Shown: positions 29,981-38,263 of the stretch, piece by piece
Layout of the letters: each line of letters opens with the position of its first letter
Numbering within the stretch: the stretch's first letter is position 1
Assembly (NCBI RefSeq): GCF_007035645.1
Contig: NZ_AP019632.1
Coordinates: 4,030,001 to 4,094,000, forward strand
Source of the DNA: Enterobacter asburiae
Lineage (GTDB): Bacteria; Pseudomonadota; Gammaproteobacteria; Enterobacterales; Enterobacteriaceae
DNA: 64,000 nucleotides
Reading direction: 5' to 3'
Notes under the pieces: model-generated
What the model was told of the DNA's origin: nothing
The model's input: only the letters and a program-made list of their open reading frames with translations
The model's database searches: none
Position numbers and translations under genes: made by a program

Positions 29981-30721
29981 CTACTTCACCAGCTTCTTCG
30001 TCATCGCAAGCAGCGTACGCACGTCTTCCGGGCGCGTGTCGCCGCTGGCTTTGTCGATAATCGAGCTGTAGATATGCGGGATGATTTTGCTCACGCCCGC
30101 GTCGAGGGCGATCTGCAGGATCTCCTCATAGTTTTCCAGATCGATACCTCCGGTCGGCTCCAGCCAGAAGTCGTGACGGGCGCAGGCTTCCGCCACCGCG
30201 TTGTACTCATCACGGCACTTGAGGCCGCCCATCGGGAAGTATTTGATGGAGCTGCCGCCGAAATCCTTCAGCAGGGCAATCGCGGTTTCAACCGGTACGA
30301 TGCCGTCCGGTGCGTTGCTGCTCAGCGGTCCGGTGGAGATTTTCACCATGCCCACGGTGCCGGTCGGAGAGACCAGGCCGTTGACCACCGACTCATTCTG
30401 CCCCAGCAGCGCGCGGCTGGTGGCCACGCCGGTGAAGACCTGGTTGACGTGCTGCGGCTGCACCTGACGGGAGATCTCGCTTACCATCGCCGACTGGTTC
30501 GGATCCCCCGCGCCGAGGCCGACGGAGAGTGCGTTATCGATCAGCGCGGCATATTCACGCATATCGGCAACGGCGCTCGCCACGTCCGGGTAATTTTTGG
30601 AGAGCACGCCCACCAGCACGTGACCTTCCGCCGCCTCGTAAATGGCGCTGGCGTTGGCTTTCGATCCTGCCAGCACGTTCAGGCAGACGCGGTCACGGTA
30701 AAAGTTGGGGGTCAGTTTCAT
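29981..30721 (-). CDS. dgaF: DgaF-like KDGP aldolase
   Basis: A 246-aa aldolase of the family of Salmonella DgaF, which splits 2-keto-3-deoxy-6-phosphogluconate (KDGP) into pyruvate and glyceraldehyde-3-phosphate. Seen: GSSIKYFPMGGLK with Lys160 as candidate Schiff-base lysine, and the phosphate-binding-type EPTGGIDLENY. Its ATG overlaps the dgaE stop by 4 bases (ATGA), so the two are translated together, as expected for consecutive steps. It is distinct from the housekeeping Eda family. The specific substrate here is inferred from DgaE/DgaF work in Salmonella. Confidence 0.87.
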   Translation of the reverse strand: MKLTPNFYRDRVCLNVLAGSKANASAIYEAAEGHVLVGVLSKNYPDVASAVADMREYAALIDNALSVGLGAGDPNQSAMVSEISRQVQPQHVNQVFTGVATSRALLGQNESVVNGLVSPTGTVGMVKISTGPLSSNAPDGIVPVETAIALLKDFGGSSIKYFPMGGLKCRDEYNAVAEACARHDFWLEPTGGIDLENYEEILQIALDAGVSKIIPHIYSSIIDKASGDTRPEDVRTLLAMTKKLVK

Positions 30722-31836
30722 GCTTTTTTCTCCTGTCCTAATACTTCGCTAATGCGGCGATACACGATGTTCAGCTGGTCAGCATTCACGCTGCGCACGT
30801 CCGCCTCGATAATCCCTTCGTTGGCCTTGTAGCCACGGAAGTAAATGGCGTATTCGCCCTGCTTGAGCTTCGCCACCAGATCGCCCGTGCCGACGCCGGT
30901 CGTGGCTTCGTCGAACTTGATCTCGGTGCGCGCGATATCGCGACCGGCGCTGTCCCAGACCACGCGCGCGGTCACGCCGTTGAGGGTGTTGAGCGCCTCG
31001 ATAAACGGCGTCATCTTCGCCACCATTTCAGACCCGCTCTCTTTGGTCGCCGTCAGGTAGTGTTCGATGGCGCAGGTCAGGCCAAGAATGCCCTCTTTGC
31101 CCACCTTCATCGCGCGGCCAATGCCCGCGGTCTGGCGCTTCACCCACTCAACGTACTGGGTTTTGCCGATCACCAGCCCGCTGGTTGGGCCTTCAATCGC
31201 CTTCGCGCCGCTGTAGATCACCAGATCGGCACCGGATCGGTAGTACGCGTGCAGATCTTCTTCCGCCGCCGCATCGACGATCAGCGGGAGATCGTGCTTG
31301 CGCGCCACCACCGCCGCCTGCTCGACGCTGAGCATGCTTTTCTGCACGCAGTGGTGCGATTTAATGTAGAGGATCGCCGCCGTGCGCGGGGTGATCGCCG
31401 CCGCCAGCTGATCGGCGGAGCATTCGTTGGCGTAGCCCGCCTCCACCAGCTTGCCGCCGCCCAGCGCCACCATGGTGCCCACCGGCGCGCCAAAGTTTAC
31501 GTTGTGGCCTTTCGGCAGGACGATTTCGTTGTTCTCAATCGGGGTCACGTGCAGGTTTTCCAGCAGCCAGTCGCTGTCTTTGACCAGCACCGCCGCCACG
31601 GACTGGGCAATGCCCGCAGACGCGCAGGAAACTACCGTCGCGCCTTCCACATCCAGCAGCTTCGCGATGTATTCCCCGGTTTTGTTGACCAGATCCTTCA
31701 TCTCGAAATAGTGATTCATGCCGTCCATCGCCGCCTGCACCACTTCCGGGCGCGGCGTGGAAACGCCCAGCGCCGTCATGCGGCCAGAGGTGTTGATCAC
31801 CTGCTTTAAATGGTACTTCTCATAAATCGAAGGCAT
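30718..31836 (-). CDS. dgaE: DgaE-like PLP-dependent amino-sugar-acid ammonia-lyase
   Basis: A 372-aa fold-type I PLP enzyme related to selenocysteine synthase SelA and to Salmonella DgaE, which turns D-glucosaminate-6-phosphate into KDGP and ammonia. The PLP lysine is K212 in IYSGAKAIEGPTSG, preceded by the cofactor aspartate in LIVDAAAEEDLH. It begins inside the 3' end of the amidohydrolase gene (17-bp overlap) and overlaps dgaF by 4 bp. SelA function is unlikely in this context. Confidence 0.87.
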   Translation of the reverse strand: MPSIYEKYHLKQVINTSGRMTALGVSTPRPEVVQAAMDGMNHYFEMKDLVNKTGEYIAKLLDVEGATVVSCASAGIAQSVAAVLVKDSDWLLENLHVTPIENNEIVLPKGHNVNFGAPVGTMVALGGGKLVEAGYANECSADQLAAAITPRTAAILYIKSHHCVQKSMLSVEQAAVVARKHDLPLIVDAAAEEDLHAYYRSGADLVIYSGAKAIEGPTSGLVIGKTQYVEWVKRQTAGIGRAMKVGKEGILGLTCAIEHYLTATKESGSEMVAKMTPFIEALNTLNGVTARVVWDSAGRDIARTEIKFDEATTGVGTGDLVAKLKQGEYAIYFRGYKANEGIIEADVRSVNADQLNIVYRRISEVLGQEKKA

Positions 31837-32953
31837 GTTCCGTGCTCCCTTGTTCGGTCATGTAGCCCTTGCCCGCGCGGATCGCGGCAAGCGGCACCAG
31901 AATGTGTTCAGCCTGCAGGCTGTCGTTTTCGGCGTCCGTCAGCACCGTCGGCTGGCGTTTAATCGTGAACAGCGTCAGGTCGGCGTCGAGACCCGGCTGG
32001 ATGCGGCCCTTGCGCGCCAGGCGCAGGCCGTCGGCGGCGTTCGCGGTGACGCAGTCAATCACCTGCGGCAAGGACATGCCGATGGCGAGAAACTTCGACA
32101 TCACGCTTGCCAGCGAGCCGACCGGCCCGTTGATGCGGTTGCGGCAGTAGATATCCGAGCTGATGGTGTGCGGCAGAATGCCCATCGCGATGGCGCGTTT
32201 CGCCACCTCAAAGCTGAAGCTCGCCGTACCGTGGCCGACGTCCAGGCGCACGCCGCGCTTCAGGGCGGAGGTGATGGAGGCGCGCAGCTCGCCGGAGGGC
32301 GTCAGAATGCGGTTGGGCTTGCCGTTATAGCAGTGGGTGATGATGTCGCCGGAACTCAGCAGCTCGGCGATTTCGTCGAGGTTCGGCGGGTTGTTGCCGA
32401 TGTGCACCATCAGCGGCAGGTCGCCGTTCTCTTTCTGAATGGCTTTAGCGCGCTCCAGCGGCGTAATGCCGTTTTCACCGACCACGCTGCTGCTCATGCG
32501 CGCCTTCAGGCCGACGATAAAATCAGGGTGGCGCTTCACCGCCTGCTTCACCGCGTCGGCGTCAATATTCGCCATGTTGGCCAGTTCGTTCTGGGCAATC
32601 AGCCCCACCCGGGAGATGTTCAGCAGGGCAAACACCTCGGTGGAGGCTTTACGGGTGATTTCGTAGAAATCGTCCACATCGTCGGCACCGGTACTGCCCG
32701 CGTCCACCACGGAGGTGACGCCGGTGGCAATGCCCACGCTGTCCGGCTCGTCGTGGTAAATCGGGGAGTTCGGGTAGCAGTGAACGTGGGAGTCAATCCA
32801 GCCTGCGCTGACGAACACGTCGCCGTTCAGCTCAACCGTTTTATGCGCGGGGGCGTTAATCTCGCCCAGCGCCGCGATCTTCCCGTCCTGAATGGCGATA
32901 TCGGTCAGGGTATCGTCGGCAAGGCGCGCACGGCGCAGGAGTAAATCAAACAT
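31820..32953 (-). CDS. Amidohydrolase/deacetylase-family metallohydrolase
   Basis: A 377-aa amidohydrolase-superfamily enzyme (urease/dihydroorotase type). Metal-binding motifs seen: HVH (H56, H58 in DSHVHCYP), a candidate carbamylated Lys150 (VGLKARMSS), H184 (LMVHIGNN), H207 (ITHCYNG) and a DVGHG segment (238-242). It lies between the transporter-like genes and dgaE, so a likely job is removal of an N-acyl group from an amino-sugar acid before the ammonia-lyase. No signal peptide; cytoplasmic. Annotated relatives are sometimes called dihydroorotase, which the context does not support. Confidence 0.85.
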   Translation of the reverse strand: MFDLLLRRARLADDTLTDIAIQDGKIAALGEINAPAHKTVELNGDVFVSAGWIDSHVHCYPNSPIYHDEPDSVGIATGVTSVVDAGSTGADDVDDFYEITRKASTEVFALLNISRVGLIAQNELANMANIDADAVKQAVKRHPDFIVGLKARMSSSVVGENGITPLERAKAIQKENGDLPLMVHIGNNPPNLDEIAELLSSGDIITHCYNGKPNRILTPSGELRASITSALKRGVRLDVGHGTASFSFEVAKRAIAMGILPHTISSDIYCRNRINGPVGSLASVMSKFLAIGMSLPQVIDCVTANAADGLRLARKGRIQPGLDADLTLFTIKRQPTVLTDAENDSLQAEHILVPLAAIRAGKGYMTEQGSTEHAFDL

Positions 32954-32995
32954 GAGGATCTCCTGATAAGGCGGGCGCCTGAGCGCCCGCGGGTA

Positions 32996-33637
32996 TTAAA
33001 GGGCGACCGGGAACAGCCAGCCCAACAGCATTGCGCCGAGGATCGCGCCACCGGTGATCGGCTTCTGCCAGATGTAGAACACCAGCGCACCCAGCAGGGA
33101 GCCGACGCCGATAGGAATGGAGGCGGTCATGGCGCTGAGGATAATCAACGGCCCGAGGAAGCGGCCGGAGGCGTTACCCGCGCCCATCATCACGTCTGCG
33201 CCGTAGGTGGAGTTGCTCTGGTTGATGGTGAACTTACGCGCCAGGATGATGACGTAGCCAATCGCCAGACCAATCACCAGGCCGGTAATCAGCGCGGCAA
33301 TGAAGTTGGTCACCGGGAACATGATGCCCGCGCCCAGCAGTAGCGCCGGAACGCCGAGGCCCACGCCGGTCTGGATGGCGCCGCCGATGTCGAGAATACC
33401 CACCAGCGACCCTTCGATAATGCGGGCGAACAGGAAGCTCGCGCCGAACGCCGCCACGGCGCCGTAAACCCCGGTATCGATCCCCGCTTTCAGCATCGCC
33501 ACGAAGGCCACTTCGTTAAACGCGCCGATGCCGTAGAGGTAGTACATGTGCGTCCCGGCGAAAACGCCGGAGGAGAGCAGGCCAACGAAGATCGGGAACG
33601 ACCAGTCGGCATACCAAAAACCTTTATTCTGTTCCAT
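32996..33637 (-). CDS. DUF4310-family membrane protein
   Basis: A 213-aa very hydrophobic, glycine-rich protein with about five or six membrane segments and a conserved-looking cytosolic loop (KFTINQSNSTYGADVMMGAGNA, then SGRFLGPL). I recognise the family by its constant company with DUF4311, DUF4312 and SFCGS proteins (EF_0830-EF_0833 of Enterococcus faecalis); the function is not established. With the DUF4311 protein 13 bases upstream it probably forms a permease. Not similar to known PTS EIIC by eye. Confidence 0.82.
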   Translation of the reverse strand: MEQNKGFWYADWSFPIFVGLLSSGVFAGTHMYYLYGIGAFNEVAFVAMLKAGIDTGVYGAVAAFGASFLFARIIEGSLVGILDIGGAIQTGVGLGVPALLLGAGIMFPVTNFIAALITGLVIGLAIGYVIILARKFTINQSNSTYGADVMMGAGNASGRFLGPLIILSAMTASIPIGVGSLLGALVFYIWQKPITGGAILGAMLLGWLFPVAL

Positions 33638-33650
33638 TTAGAGGCTCCTG

Positions 33651-34427
33651 TTATTTACCGCTGAGCGAGTTGTGGATCATGTCGAGCCAGTTCGGCACGG
33701 TCAGATGGAAGGATTCGATCATCTTCATGTCGAAGCCGCGGAAGAAGCCGCTCAGCACGAAGAGCAGGACGATCGCCGCCATCATCACTTTGGTGACGTG
33801 GTTCCAGCCGCTCTCTTCGACGCCTTTCCCGATCAGGATCCCCAGCACCAGGCCCGGTACGGCGTTCCCCATAATCAGCTGCGCCGCGCCGCCAAAGATG
33901 GTGGCCCAGAAGCCCGATTTTTTACCCGCGTCGATGGCTGCCAGCCAGAAGATCACCGGCATGACGGTGTTTACCAGCAGGTTTGCCGCCGGTACAAGCA
34001 CCTTCACGGCGGTGACCTGAAGCGCTGCCGGAACGGAGGAGGCGGTCAGGTTCAGGAAGGTGACGACGAGCATGCCAATCACGCCGCAGGCAATTGCCAT
34101 TTTGCGCGGGTCGTGCAGCGTTTCGCCGACGTTACGGTTTTTGATCATCAGCGCAGCAGCACCCCAGTTCGGGATGATGCGGTGGTCAACGTCCTGTGTG
34201 AAAGCCCCTGCGGCCACGGAAGAGGCCCAGGCGTTAAAGAAGAAACCTAACCCAAAGGAGAAGTGGGACGCCGGATCCCCTTCGCAGGAGTTCAGTTCCC
34301 CCAACGTACGAAACGCGCCCATACCCTGAGTGGTAGGCGCATGAAACATGCGTGCAGCCCCGGCTCCGACACCGACGCCAACCAGGCCGCCAATGATGAG
34401 CGATTTTATTAATATAATTAAGAACAT
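33651..34427 (-). CDS. DUF4311-family membrane protein
   Basis: A 258-aa membrane protein with an N-terminal hydrophobic segment rich in glycine (GGLVGVGVGAGAARMFHAP), a polar middle (FRTLGELNSCEGDPASHFSFG) and four or five further membrane segments, ending in an amphipathic tail. It partners the DUF4310 protein. The motif NSCEGDPASHF and the short charged loops between helices would be candidates for substrate or ion binding. Function unknown; a transporter subunit is the simplest reading of topology and context. Confidence 0.82.
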   Translation of the reverse strand: MFLIILIKSLIIGGLVGVGVGAGAARMFHAPTTQGMGAFRTLGELNSCEGDPASHFSFGLGFFFNAWASSVAAGAFTQDVDHRIIPNWGAAALMIKNRNVGETLHDPRKMAIACGVIGMLVVTFLNLTASSVPAALQVTAVKVLVPAANLLVNTVMPVIFWLAAIDAGKKSGFWATIFGGAAQLIMGNAVPGLVLGILIGKGVEESGWNHVTKVMMAAIVLLFVLSGFFRGFDMKMIESFHLTVPNWLDMIHNSLSGK

Positions 34428-34449
34428 CAGTCTGCCCTTTTATGAATAA

Positions 34450-34749
34450 TCAGCGTTGCGTGACGAAATCCACCTGGTCAAGATTGATAGCGGTCACGTT
34501 GACGGTCACATCCAGCTCCACGCTGTAGGTGCGTCTTTCCCGGCGCAGAAAGAAGAACAGAAACGCTTCTTTTCGCACCGCTTCTTGCGCCTGAACGACC
34601 TGCACATCCTGTGGCTCAATACGCAGTAAGATATGCGGTGAGGCTTTCATCACCGCGGCCTGAACGTGGTTGAGCGCGTCGGCAAAGGCGCGCGCTTTGG
34701 CGTCGCCTTTGCCCTTCACTCTCACCGTGGTTGTGAACTGTTCTTTCAT
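34450..34749 (-). CDS. DUF4312-family small protein
   Basis: A 99-aa soluble protein (MKEQFTTTVRVKGKGDAKAR...) with alternating strand-helix-strand character and no membrane segment. Its start codon overlaps the stop of the SFCGS gene by 4 bases (ATGA), and it is followed 22 bases later by the DUF4311 gene. The position, between a soluble protein and two membrane proteins, resembles a cytosolic component of a transport complex. No catalytic residues can be assigned. The ATG at 34749 is chosen for the coupling; nine upstream codons are open. Confidence 0.8.
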   Translation of the reverse strand: MKEQFTTTVRVKGKGDAKARAFADALNHVQAAVMKASPHILLRIEPQDVQVVQAQEAVRKEAFLFFFLRRERRTYSVELDVTVNVTAINLDQVDFVTQR

Positions 34750-35114
34750 GCTTCTGCGCCGTATTTCTTCTGCCACGCCTGCACCAGACGCTCGCCCAGC
34801 TCTTCTTTATCCATAAAGCCGAAGCCCAGCACGTTGCAGCCTTCGTTGATGGCGGTCACGCCCTCTTCCACCGAACGCATGCCGTATTTGGCCTTGTAGC
34901 CATATTTGGTTTGGGCCGTGATGGCACCCGCGCCGCCGCTGCCGCAGAAGGAGATGCCGAAGGTGGCGTTTTCCGCTTTCATCACGTCGCCGAGCTTCAT
35001 GTCCGCCGCCATGCCCGGTACAACCACCGCGCGTCCACCTGCTTTTTCCACACCGGCAGCCACTTTCTGACCTTTACCCAGGCGATCGCCAATCACGACT
35101 GTAATCTGTTCCAT
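34746..35114 (-). CDS. Glycine-rich SFCGS-family protein
   Basis: A 122-aa soluble protein named for its SFCGSGGAGAITA motif (Cys57). Reading it against sugar-phosphate isomerases RpiB/LacA/LacB, the order CGSG, I-x-A about 6 residues later, a G-x-x-A stretch, then CNVLGFG (93-99) and EELGERLVQAW (105-114) follows the same pattern as the RpiB active-site and C-terminal region. The N-terminal Asp-His pair of RpiB is not obvious. It could be a modified sugar-binding or isomerase-like component. AAGGAG lies before the ATG at 35114. Function unknown in the literature I know. Confidence 0.8.
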   Translation of the reverse strand: MEQITVVIGDRLGKGQKVAAGVEKAGGRAVVVPGMAADMKLGDVMKAENATFGISFCGSGGAGAITAQTKYGYKAKYGMRSVEEGVTAINEGCNVLGFGFMDKEELGERLVQAWQKKYGAEA

Positions 35115-35124
35115 GTGTTGCTCC

Positions 35125-35445
35125 TTAAAGGTTGTCTTTCGCGACTTCAAAGTGAACGGAGAGCAGCCAGGCTTCTTCATCAGGAAGATTGCCAAACTGC
35201 GCGACCACTTCACGGGCGAGCCGCATTGAATCCGGTGAAATTTCGTCAAACAGCTCTGCTTCAACCTCCGGCAGCGGCTCGCCGGTCACGGACCGGTGCG
35301 CCATTGCGCGCACGTGGGAGGTGAGCATCTGCTCCTGTACCGCATTGGGGATGATGTTGTTCCGGGCCAGCAGGGCATAAACCTGCTGCAGCATGGTGTT
35401 CGCGAGCTGTTCTGTTTGCTCTGCCTGTTCCCCAACGTCGTTCAT
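35125..35445 (-). CDS. Stand-alone PRD-domain protein
   Basis: A 106-aa protein consisting of a single PTS regulation domain, with candidate phosphorylatable histidines H44 (LTSHVRAMAH) and H98 (LLSVHFEVA). PRDs normally occur in pairs inside regulators; a free one may modulate the multidomain regulator encoded at the other end of the cluster or the transporter. It is the first gene of the ten-gene run, 10 bases before the SFCGS gene. Start at 35445 has GGAG 5 bases upstream. Confidence 0.82.
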   Translation of the reverse strand: MNDVGEQAEQTEQLANTMLQQVYALLARNNIIPNAVQEQMLTSHVRAMAHRSVTGEPLPEVEAELFDEISPDSMRLAREVVAQFGNLPDEEAWLLSVHFEVAKDNL

Positions 35446-35531
35446 TACCGCTCCGTTAATCACTGGTCTTACCCCGTTAATGGCTCTGGAATAAAACTAA
35501 CGTTGGGGGGGAATTGTTTGTAGCGAGTTGT

Positions 35532-35551
35532 TTTCCACTTCGAAGTGGAAA
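35532..35551. promoter_or_regulatory. Perfect 20-bp palindrome upstream of the PRD operon
   Basis: TTTCCACTTCGAAGTGGAAA is perfectly self-complementary, 87 bp upstream of the PRD gene. A dyad this size fits an operator for a dimeric regulator. It has no T-tract on either strand, so it is not a terminator. Confidence 0.6.
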
Positions 35552-35564
35552 GGCGAGCCGCAGC

Positions 35565-35631
35565 AGTGATCTGTGCCACATAAATGCGGTGAATCTGAAT
35601 TAATCCCGGTATTTGCGTGATGAATATCACG
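35565..35631 (-). promoter_or_regulatory. Two CRP/FNR-type sites upstream of the PRD operon
   Basis: Minus-strand TGTGG-CACAGA-TCACT (35580-35565) matches the CRP consensus at eight of ten arm positions. CGTGA-TGAATA-TCACG (35616-35631) is a perfect dyad that fits CRP and, read as GTGAT-GAAT-ATCAC, also FNR. They lie in the 334-bp gap between cybC and the operon, otherwise without a gene. No convincing -10 box could be fixed. Confidence 0.55.
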
Positions 35632-35724
35632 TATTCCAGCGGCAAAACGCGCGCCGGGGAAACGAAACGTTCAGGCGCGGTGACGCAAAAATGTGATGGC
35701 GATAGGGTTTACTTATTACCGCAT

Positions 35725-35752
35725 AAAAAAAAACGGGGGCCGCTGGCCCCCG
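35725..35752 (-). terminator. cybC terminator
   Basis: Stem CGGGGGCC (35734-35741)/GGCCCCCG (35745-35752) followed on the minus strand by nine Ts. Confidence 0.92.
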
Positions 35753-35779
35753 CTGGTTGTTTGTCAGATGCGCGATCGG

Positions 35780-36166
35780 TTAACGATATTTCTTGTGATA
35801 CGTGTTACGGGTCGTCACAAACTGCTCGGCCGCCGCCTGGGCTTCCTTCACTTTGCCTTCGTTAGCCAGCTTCAGCGCGCCGTCGATCTGGCCGACCAGC
35901 ACGTCAAAGCCGTGGCGGTAGTCTTTCATTTCTGCGCTGTCTGCCGCTTTGCTTTCCAGCTTCGGAGGCGTCGCTTTTTGTGCGTCGAGCGCCGCTTCAC
36001 GCATTTTGGTCAGCGCGTCTTTCATTTCAGCCGCATTGTCGGTTTTCTGCACCACCTTCAGGTTTTGACCGAGGATGCCCATGTCGTCTTCAAGATCGGC
36101 AGCAAACGCAGAAGAGCCAAGAACCAGCGTTGAAGCCGCGACGATCGCTAACAGATGTTTACGCAT
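35780..36166 (-). CDS. cybC: Soluble cytochrome b562
   Basis: A periplasmic four-helix-bundle haem protein of uncertain electron partner. The 128-aa precursor has a 22-residue signal peptide (ending SSAFA). In the mature form the haem ligands are Met7 (ADLEDDM) and His102 (NTYHKKYR), the same positions as in E. coli, and the gene is intact. It follows pmbA by 41 bases and may be cotranscribed; it ends at its own strong terminator. Confidence 0.95.
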   Translation of the reverse strand: MRKHLLAIVAASTLVLGSSAFAADLEDDMGILGQNLKVVQKTDNAAEMKDALTKMREAALDAQKATPPKLESKAADSAEMKDYRHGFDVLVGQIDGALKLANEGKVKEAQAAAEQFVTTRNTYHKKYR

Positions 36167-36207
36167 TGCTCACTTCCTTTTTTATTATTAAAACGCCTTT
36201 ACGGGTA

Positions 36208-37560
36208 TTACTGACCGGCGATTTTCATTTCCGGCAGAAGTACAGAACCACACTGTATATTGCTACGTGTTTCAATATCGTTACCGACCGTAACGATATT
36301 GCGCCACATGTCCTTCAGGTTGCCGGCGATAGTAATTTCGCTCACCGGATACTGAATTTCGCCGTTTTCCACCCAGAAGCCCGCCGCACCGCGCGAGTAG
36401 TCTCCGGTAATGCCGCTTACGCCCTGGCCCATCAGCTCGGTGACCACCAGACCGGTGCCCATCTCTTTCAGCATCTGCTCAAAGTTCAGGCCCTGACCGG
36501 CAATGCGCCAGTTGTGGATGCCGCCAGCGTGTCCGGTGCTTTTCAGCCCCAGCTTGCGCGCGGAGTAGTTGGTCAGCAGCCACTGGGTCAGAATACCGTC
36601 TTTGATGATATCGCGACGTTCGGTGCGCACGCCTTCGCTGTCGAACGGCGTGGAGGCCAGCCCTTTCAGCAGGTGCGGATGTTCTTCAATGGTGAGCCAT
36701 TCCGGCAGGATCTGCTTGCCCAGCGAGTCGAGCAGGAAGGTCGACTTACGGTAAACGGAGCCGCCTGCGATAGCGCCCACCAGATGGCCAAACAGACCGG
36801 TCGCCACTTCGTTGGCAAAAATAACCGGGGCCTTCATGGTGGAGAGTTTGCGCGGCGACAGGCGTGACAGCGTGCGTTCGGCACACTCTTTACCCACCCA
36901 CTCAGGAGACTGCAAATCCCCCAGCGCGCGGCCAATGGTATAGGCGTAGTCACGCTCCATGTCACCGTTCTCTTCGGCGATGACGCAGCTGGAAAGCGAA
37001 TGACGGGTAGAGCAGTAGCCCTGCAGCATGCCGTGGCTGTTGCCGAAGACTTTGATGCCGTAATGGCTGTTGAAGCTGCCGCCTTCGGTATTGGTGATGC
37101 GCTTATCGGCCTGCAGGGAAGCCTGCTCGGCGCGCGCGGCGAGTTCGATCGCTTCGTCCGGGGTCACTTCCGCCGGGTGGAAAAGATCGAGATCCGGCGC
37201 GTCAAACGCCAGCAGGTCTTTATCCGCCACGCCTGCGTAAGGATCCGGAGAGGTATAACGGGCGATATCCAGCGCCGCCTGCACCGTACGGGCAATGGCA
37301 TCCGGGCTGAGATCGGTAGATGACGCGCTGCCTTTGCGATTCTGGTGATACACCGTGATCCCAAGCGCGCCATCGCTGTTGAATTCTACGTTCTCCACTT
37401 CACCATAGCGGGTGCTCACGCTGATGCCGGTGGTTTTGCTGACCGCCACTTCGGCGCCATCTGATTTTTCTGAAGCAAGCATCAGCGCGGTGGAGACGGC
37501 TTCTTCAAGAATCTTACGCTGCGCTTCAACTTGTGAGGTTACTTTCATCGCAAATGCCAT
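36208..37560 (-). CDS. pmbA: Metalloprotease PmbA (TldE)
   Basis: Partner of TldD in a cytoplasmic metalloprotease that trims microcin B17 precursor leader and degrades CcdA antitoxin. The 450-aa product equals E. coli PmbA in length and nearly in sequence. TldE subunits lack the zinc HExxxH of TldD, and none is seen here. Start at 37560 ([21 protein letters not shown]) follows the E. coli start; 23 upstream open codons run into the darP promoter. Divergent from darP. Confidence 0.95.
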   Translation of the reverse strand: MAFAMKVTSQVEAQRKILEEAVSTALMLASEKSDGAEVAVSKTTGISVSTRYGEVENVEFNSDGALGITVYHQNRKGSASSTDLSPDAIARTVQAALDIARYTSPDPYAGVADKDLLAFDAPDLDLFHPAEVTPDEAIELAARAEQASLQADKRITNTEGGSFNSHYGIKVFGNSHGMLQGYCSTRHSLSSCVIAEENGDMERDYAYTIGRALGDLQSPEWVGKECAERTLSRLSPRKLSTMKAPVIFANEVATGLFGHLVGAIAGGSVYRKSTFLLDSLGKQILPEWLTIEEHPHLLKGLASTPFDSEGVRTERRDIIKDGILTQWLLTNYSARKLGLKSTGHAGGIHNWRIAGQGLNFEQMLKEMGTGLVVTELMGQGVSGITGDYSRGAAGFWVENGEIQYPVSEITIAGNLKDMWRNIVTVGNDIETRSNIQCGSVLLPEMKIAGQ

Positions 37561-37655
37561 ACTGTAAGAGAGAGTTATCTGAAGTCTAACAGAGAACCGT
37601 TTTTCAGTGCGCGTCTTAACTGGTAACATTAGCCTCTTTTTTTAAGGAGCCTGAC

Positions 37656-38207
37656 ATGACTAAGCAGCCCGAAGACTGGCTCGACGACGTTCCCGGTGAT
37701 GACATCGAAGACGAAGATGATGAGATCATCTGGGTCAGTAAAAGTGAAATTAAACGTGACGCCGAAGAGTTAAAACAGCTTGGCGCAGAAATGGTAGAAC
37801 TGGGTAAAAACGCGCTGGACAAGATCCCGCTCGACCAGGATCTGCGTGATGCCATTGAACTGGCACAGAAAATCAAGAAAGAAGGCCGTCGTCGCCAGCT
37901 TCAGCTTATCGGGAAAATGCTGCGTCAGCGCGACGTCGATCCGATCCGCCAGGCGCTGGACAAGCTGAAAAACCGCCACAACCAGCAGGTTGCGTTTTTC
38001 CATAAGCTTGAGCAGATCCGCGATCGCCTGATTGAACAAGGTGATGATGCCGTACCGGAAGTGCTGAACCTGTGGCCGGATGCCGACCGCCAGCAGCTGC
38101 GTTCCTTGATCCGCAACGCGCAGAAAGAGAAAGAAGGGAATAAGCCGCCGAAGTCTGCGCGCCTGATTTTCCAGTATCTGCGCGAGCTGTCTGAAAACGA
38201 AGAGTAA
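37656..38207 (+). CDS. darP: 50S ribosome maturation factor DarP (YjgA)
   Basis: Binds late 50S precursors and helps peptidyl-transferase-centre folding. The 183-aa product has an acidic N-terminus ([14 protein letters not shown]), helical DUF615 core ([17 protein letters not shown] region, then [16 protein letters not shown]) and a C-terminal [18 protein letters not shown] lies 7 bases before the ATG. Divergent from pmbA, with 95 bp between them, the usual enterobacterial arrangement. Confidence 0.94.
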   Translation: MTKQPEDWLDDVPGDDIEDEDDEIIWVSKSEIKRDAEELKQLGAEMVELGKNALDKIPLDQDLRDAIELAQKIKKEGRRRQLQLIGKMLRQRDVDPIRQALDKLKNRHNQQVAFFHKLEQIRDRLIEQGDDAVPEVLNLWPDADRQQLRSLIRNAQKEKEGNKPPKSARLIFQYLRELSENEE

Positions 38208-38214
38208 TCTGTTC

Positions 38215-38250
38215 CCCTCACCCCGACCCTCTCCCCGAAGGGGCGAGGGA
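38215..38250. repeat. C-rich palindromic repeat, single unit
   Basis: CCCTCACCCCGACCCTCTCC followed by an imperfect GGGGCGAGGGA arm. Same family as at 5.0 kb. Confidence 0.8.
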
Positions 38251-38263
38251 GGAAAGAATGTAG

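Noticed and set aside
30718..31836. Selenocysteine synthase (SelA)
   Set aside because: Related fold only; shorter than SelA, with no selB or selC nearby, and context (dgaF, amidohydrolase) fits a DgaE-type lyase.
35564..35580. Sigma-54-like TGGCAC...TGCT upstream of the PRD operon
   Set aside because: The GG and GC elements are 11 bases apart instead of the required 10, and the operon's regulator has no sigma-54-interacting AAA+ domain.
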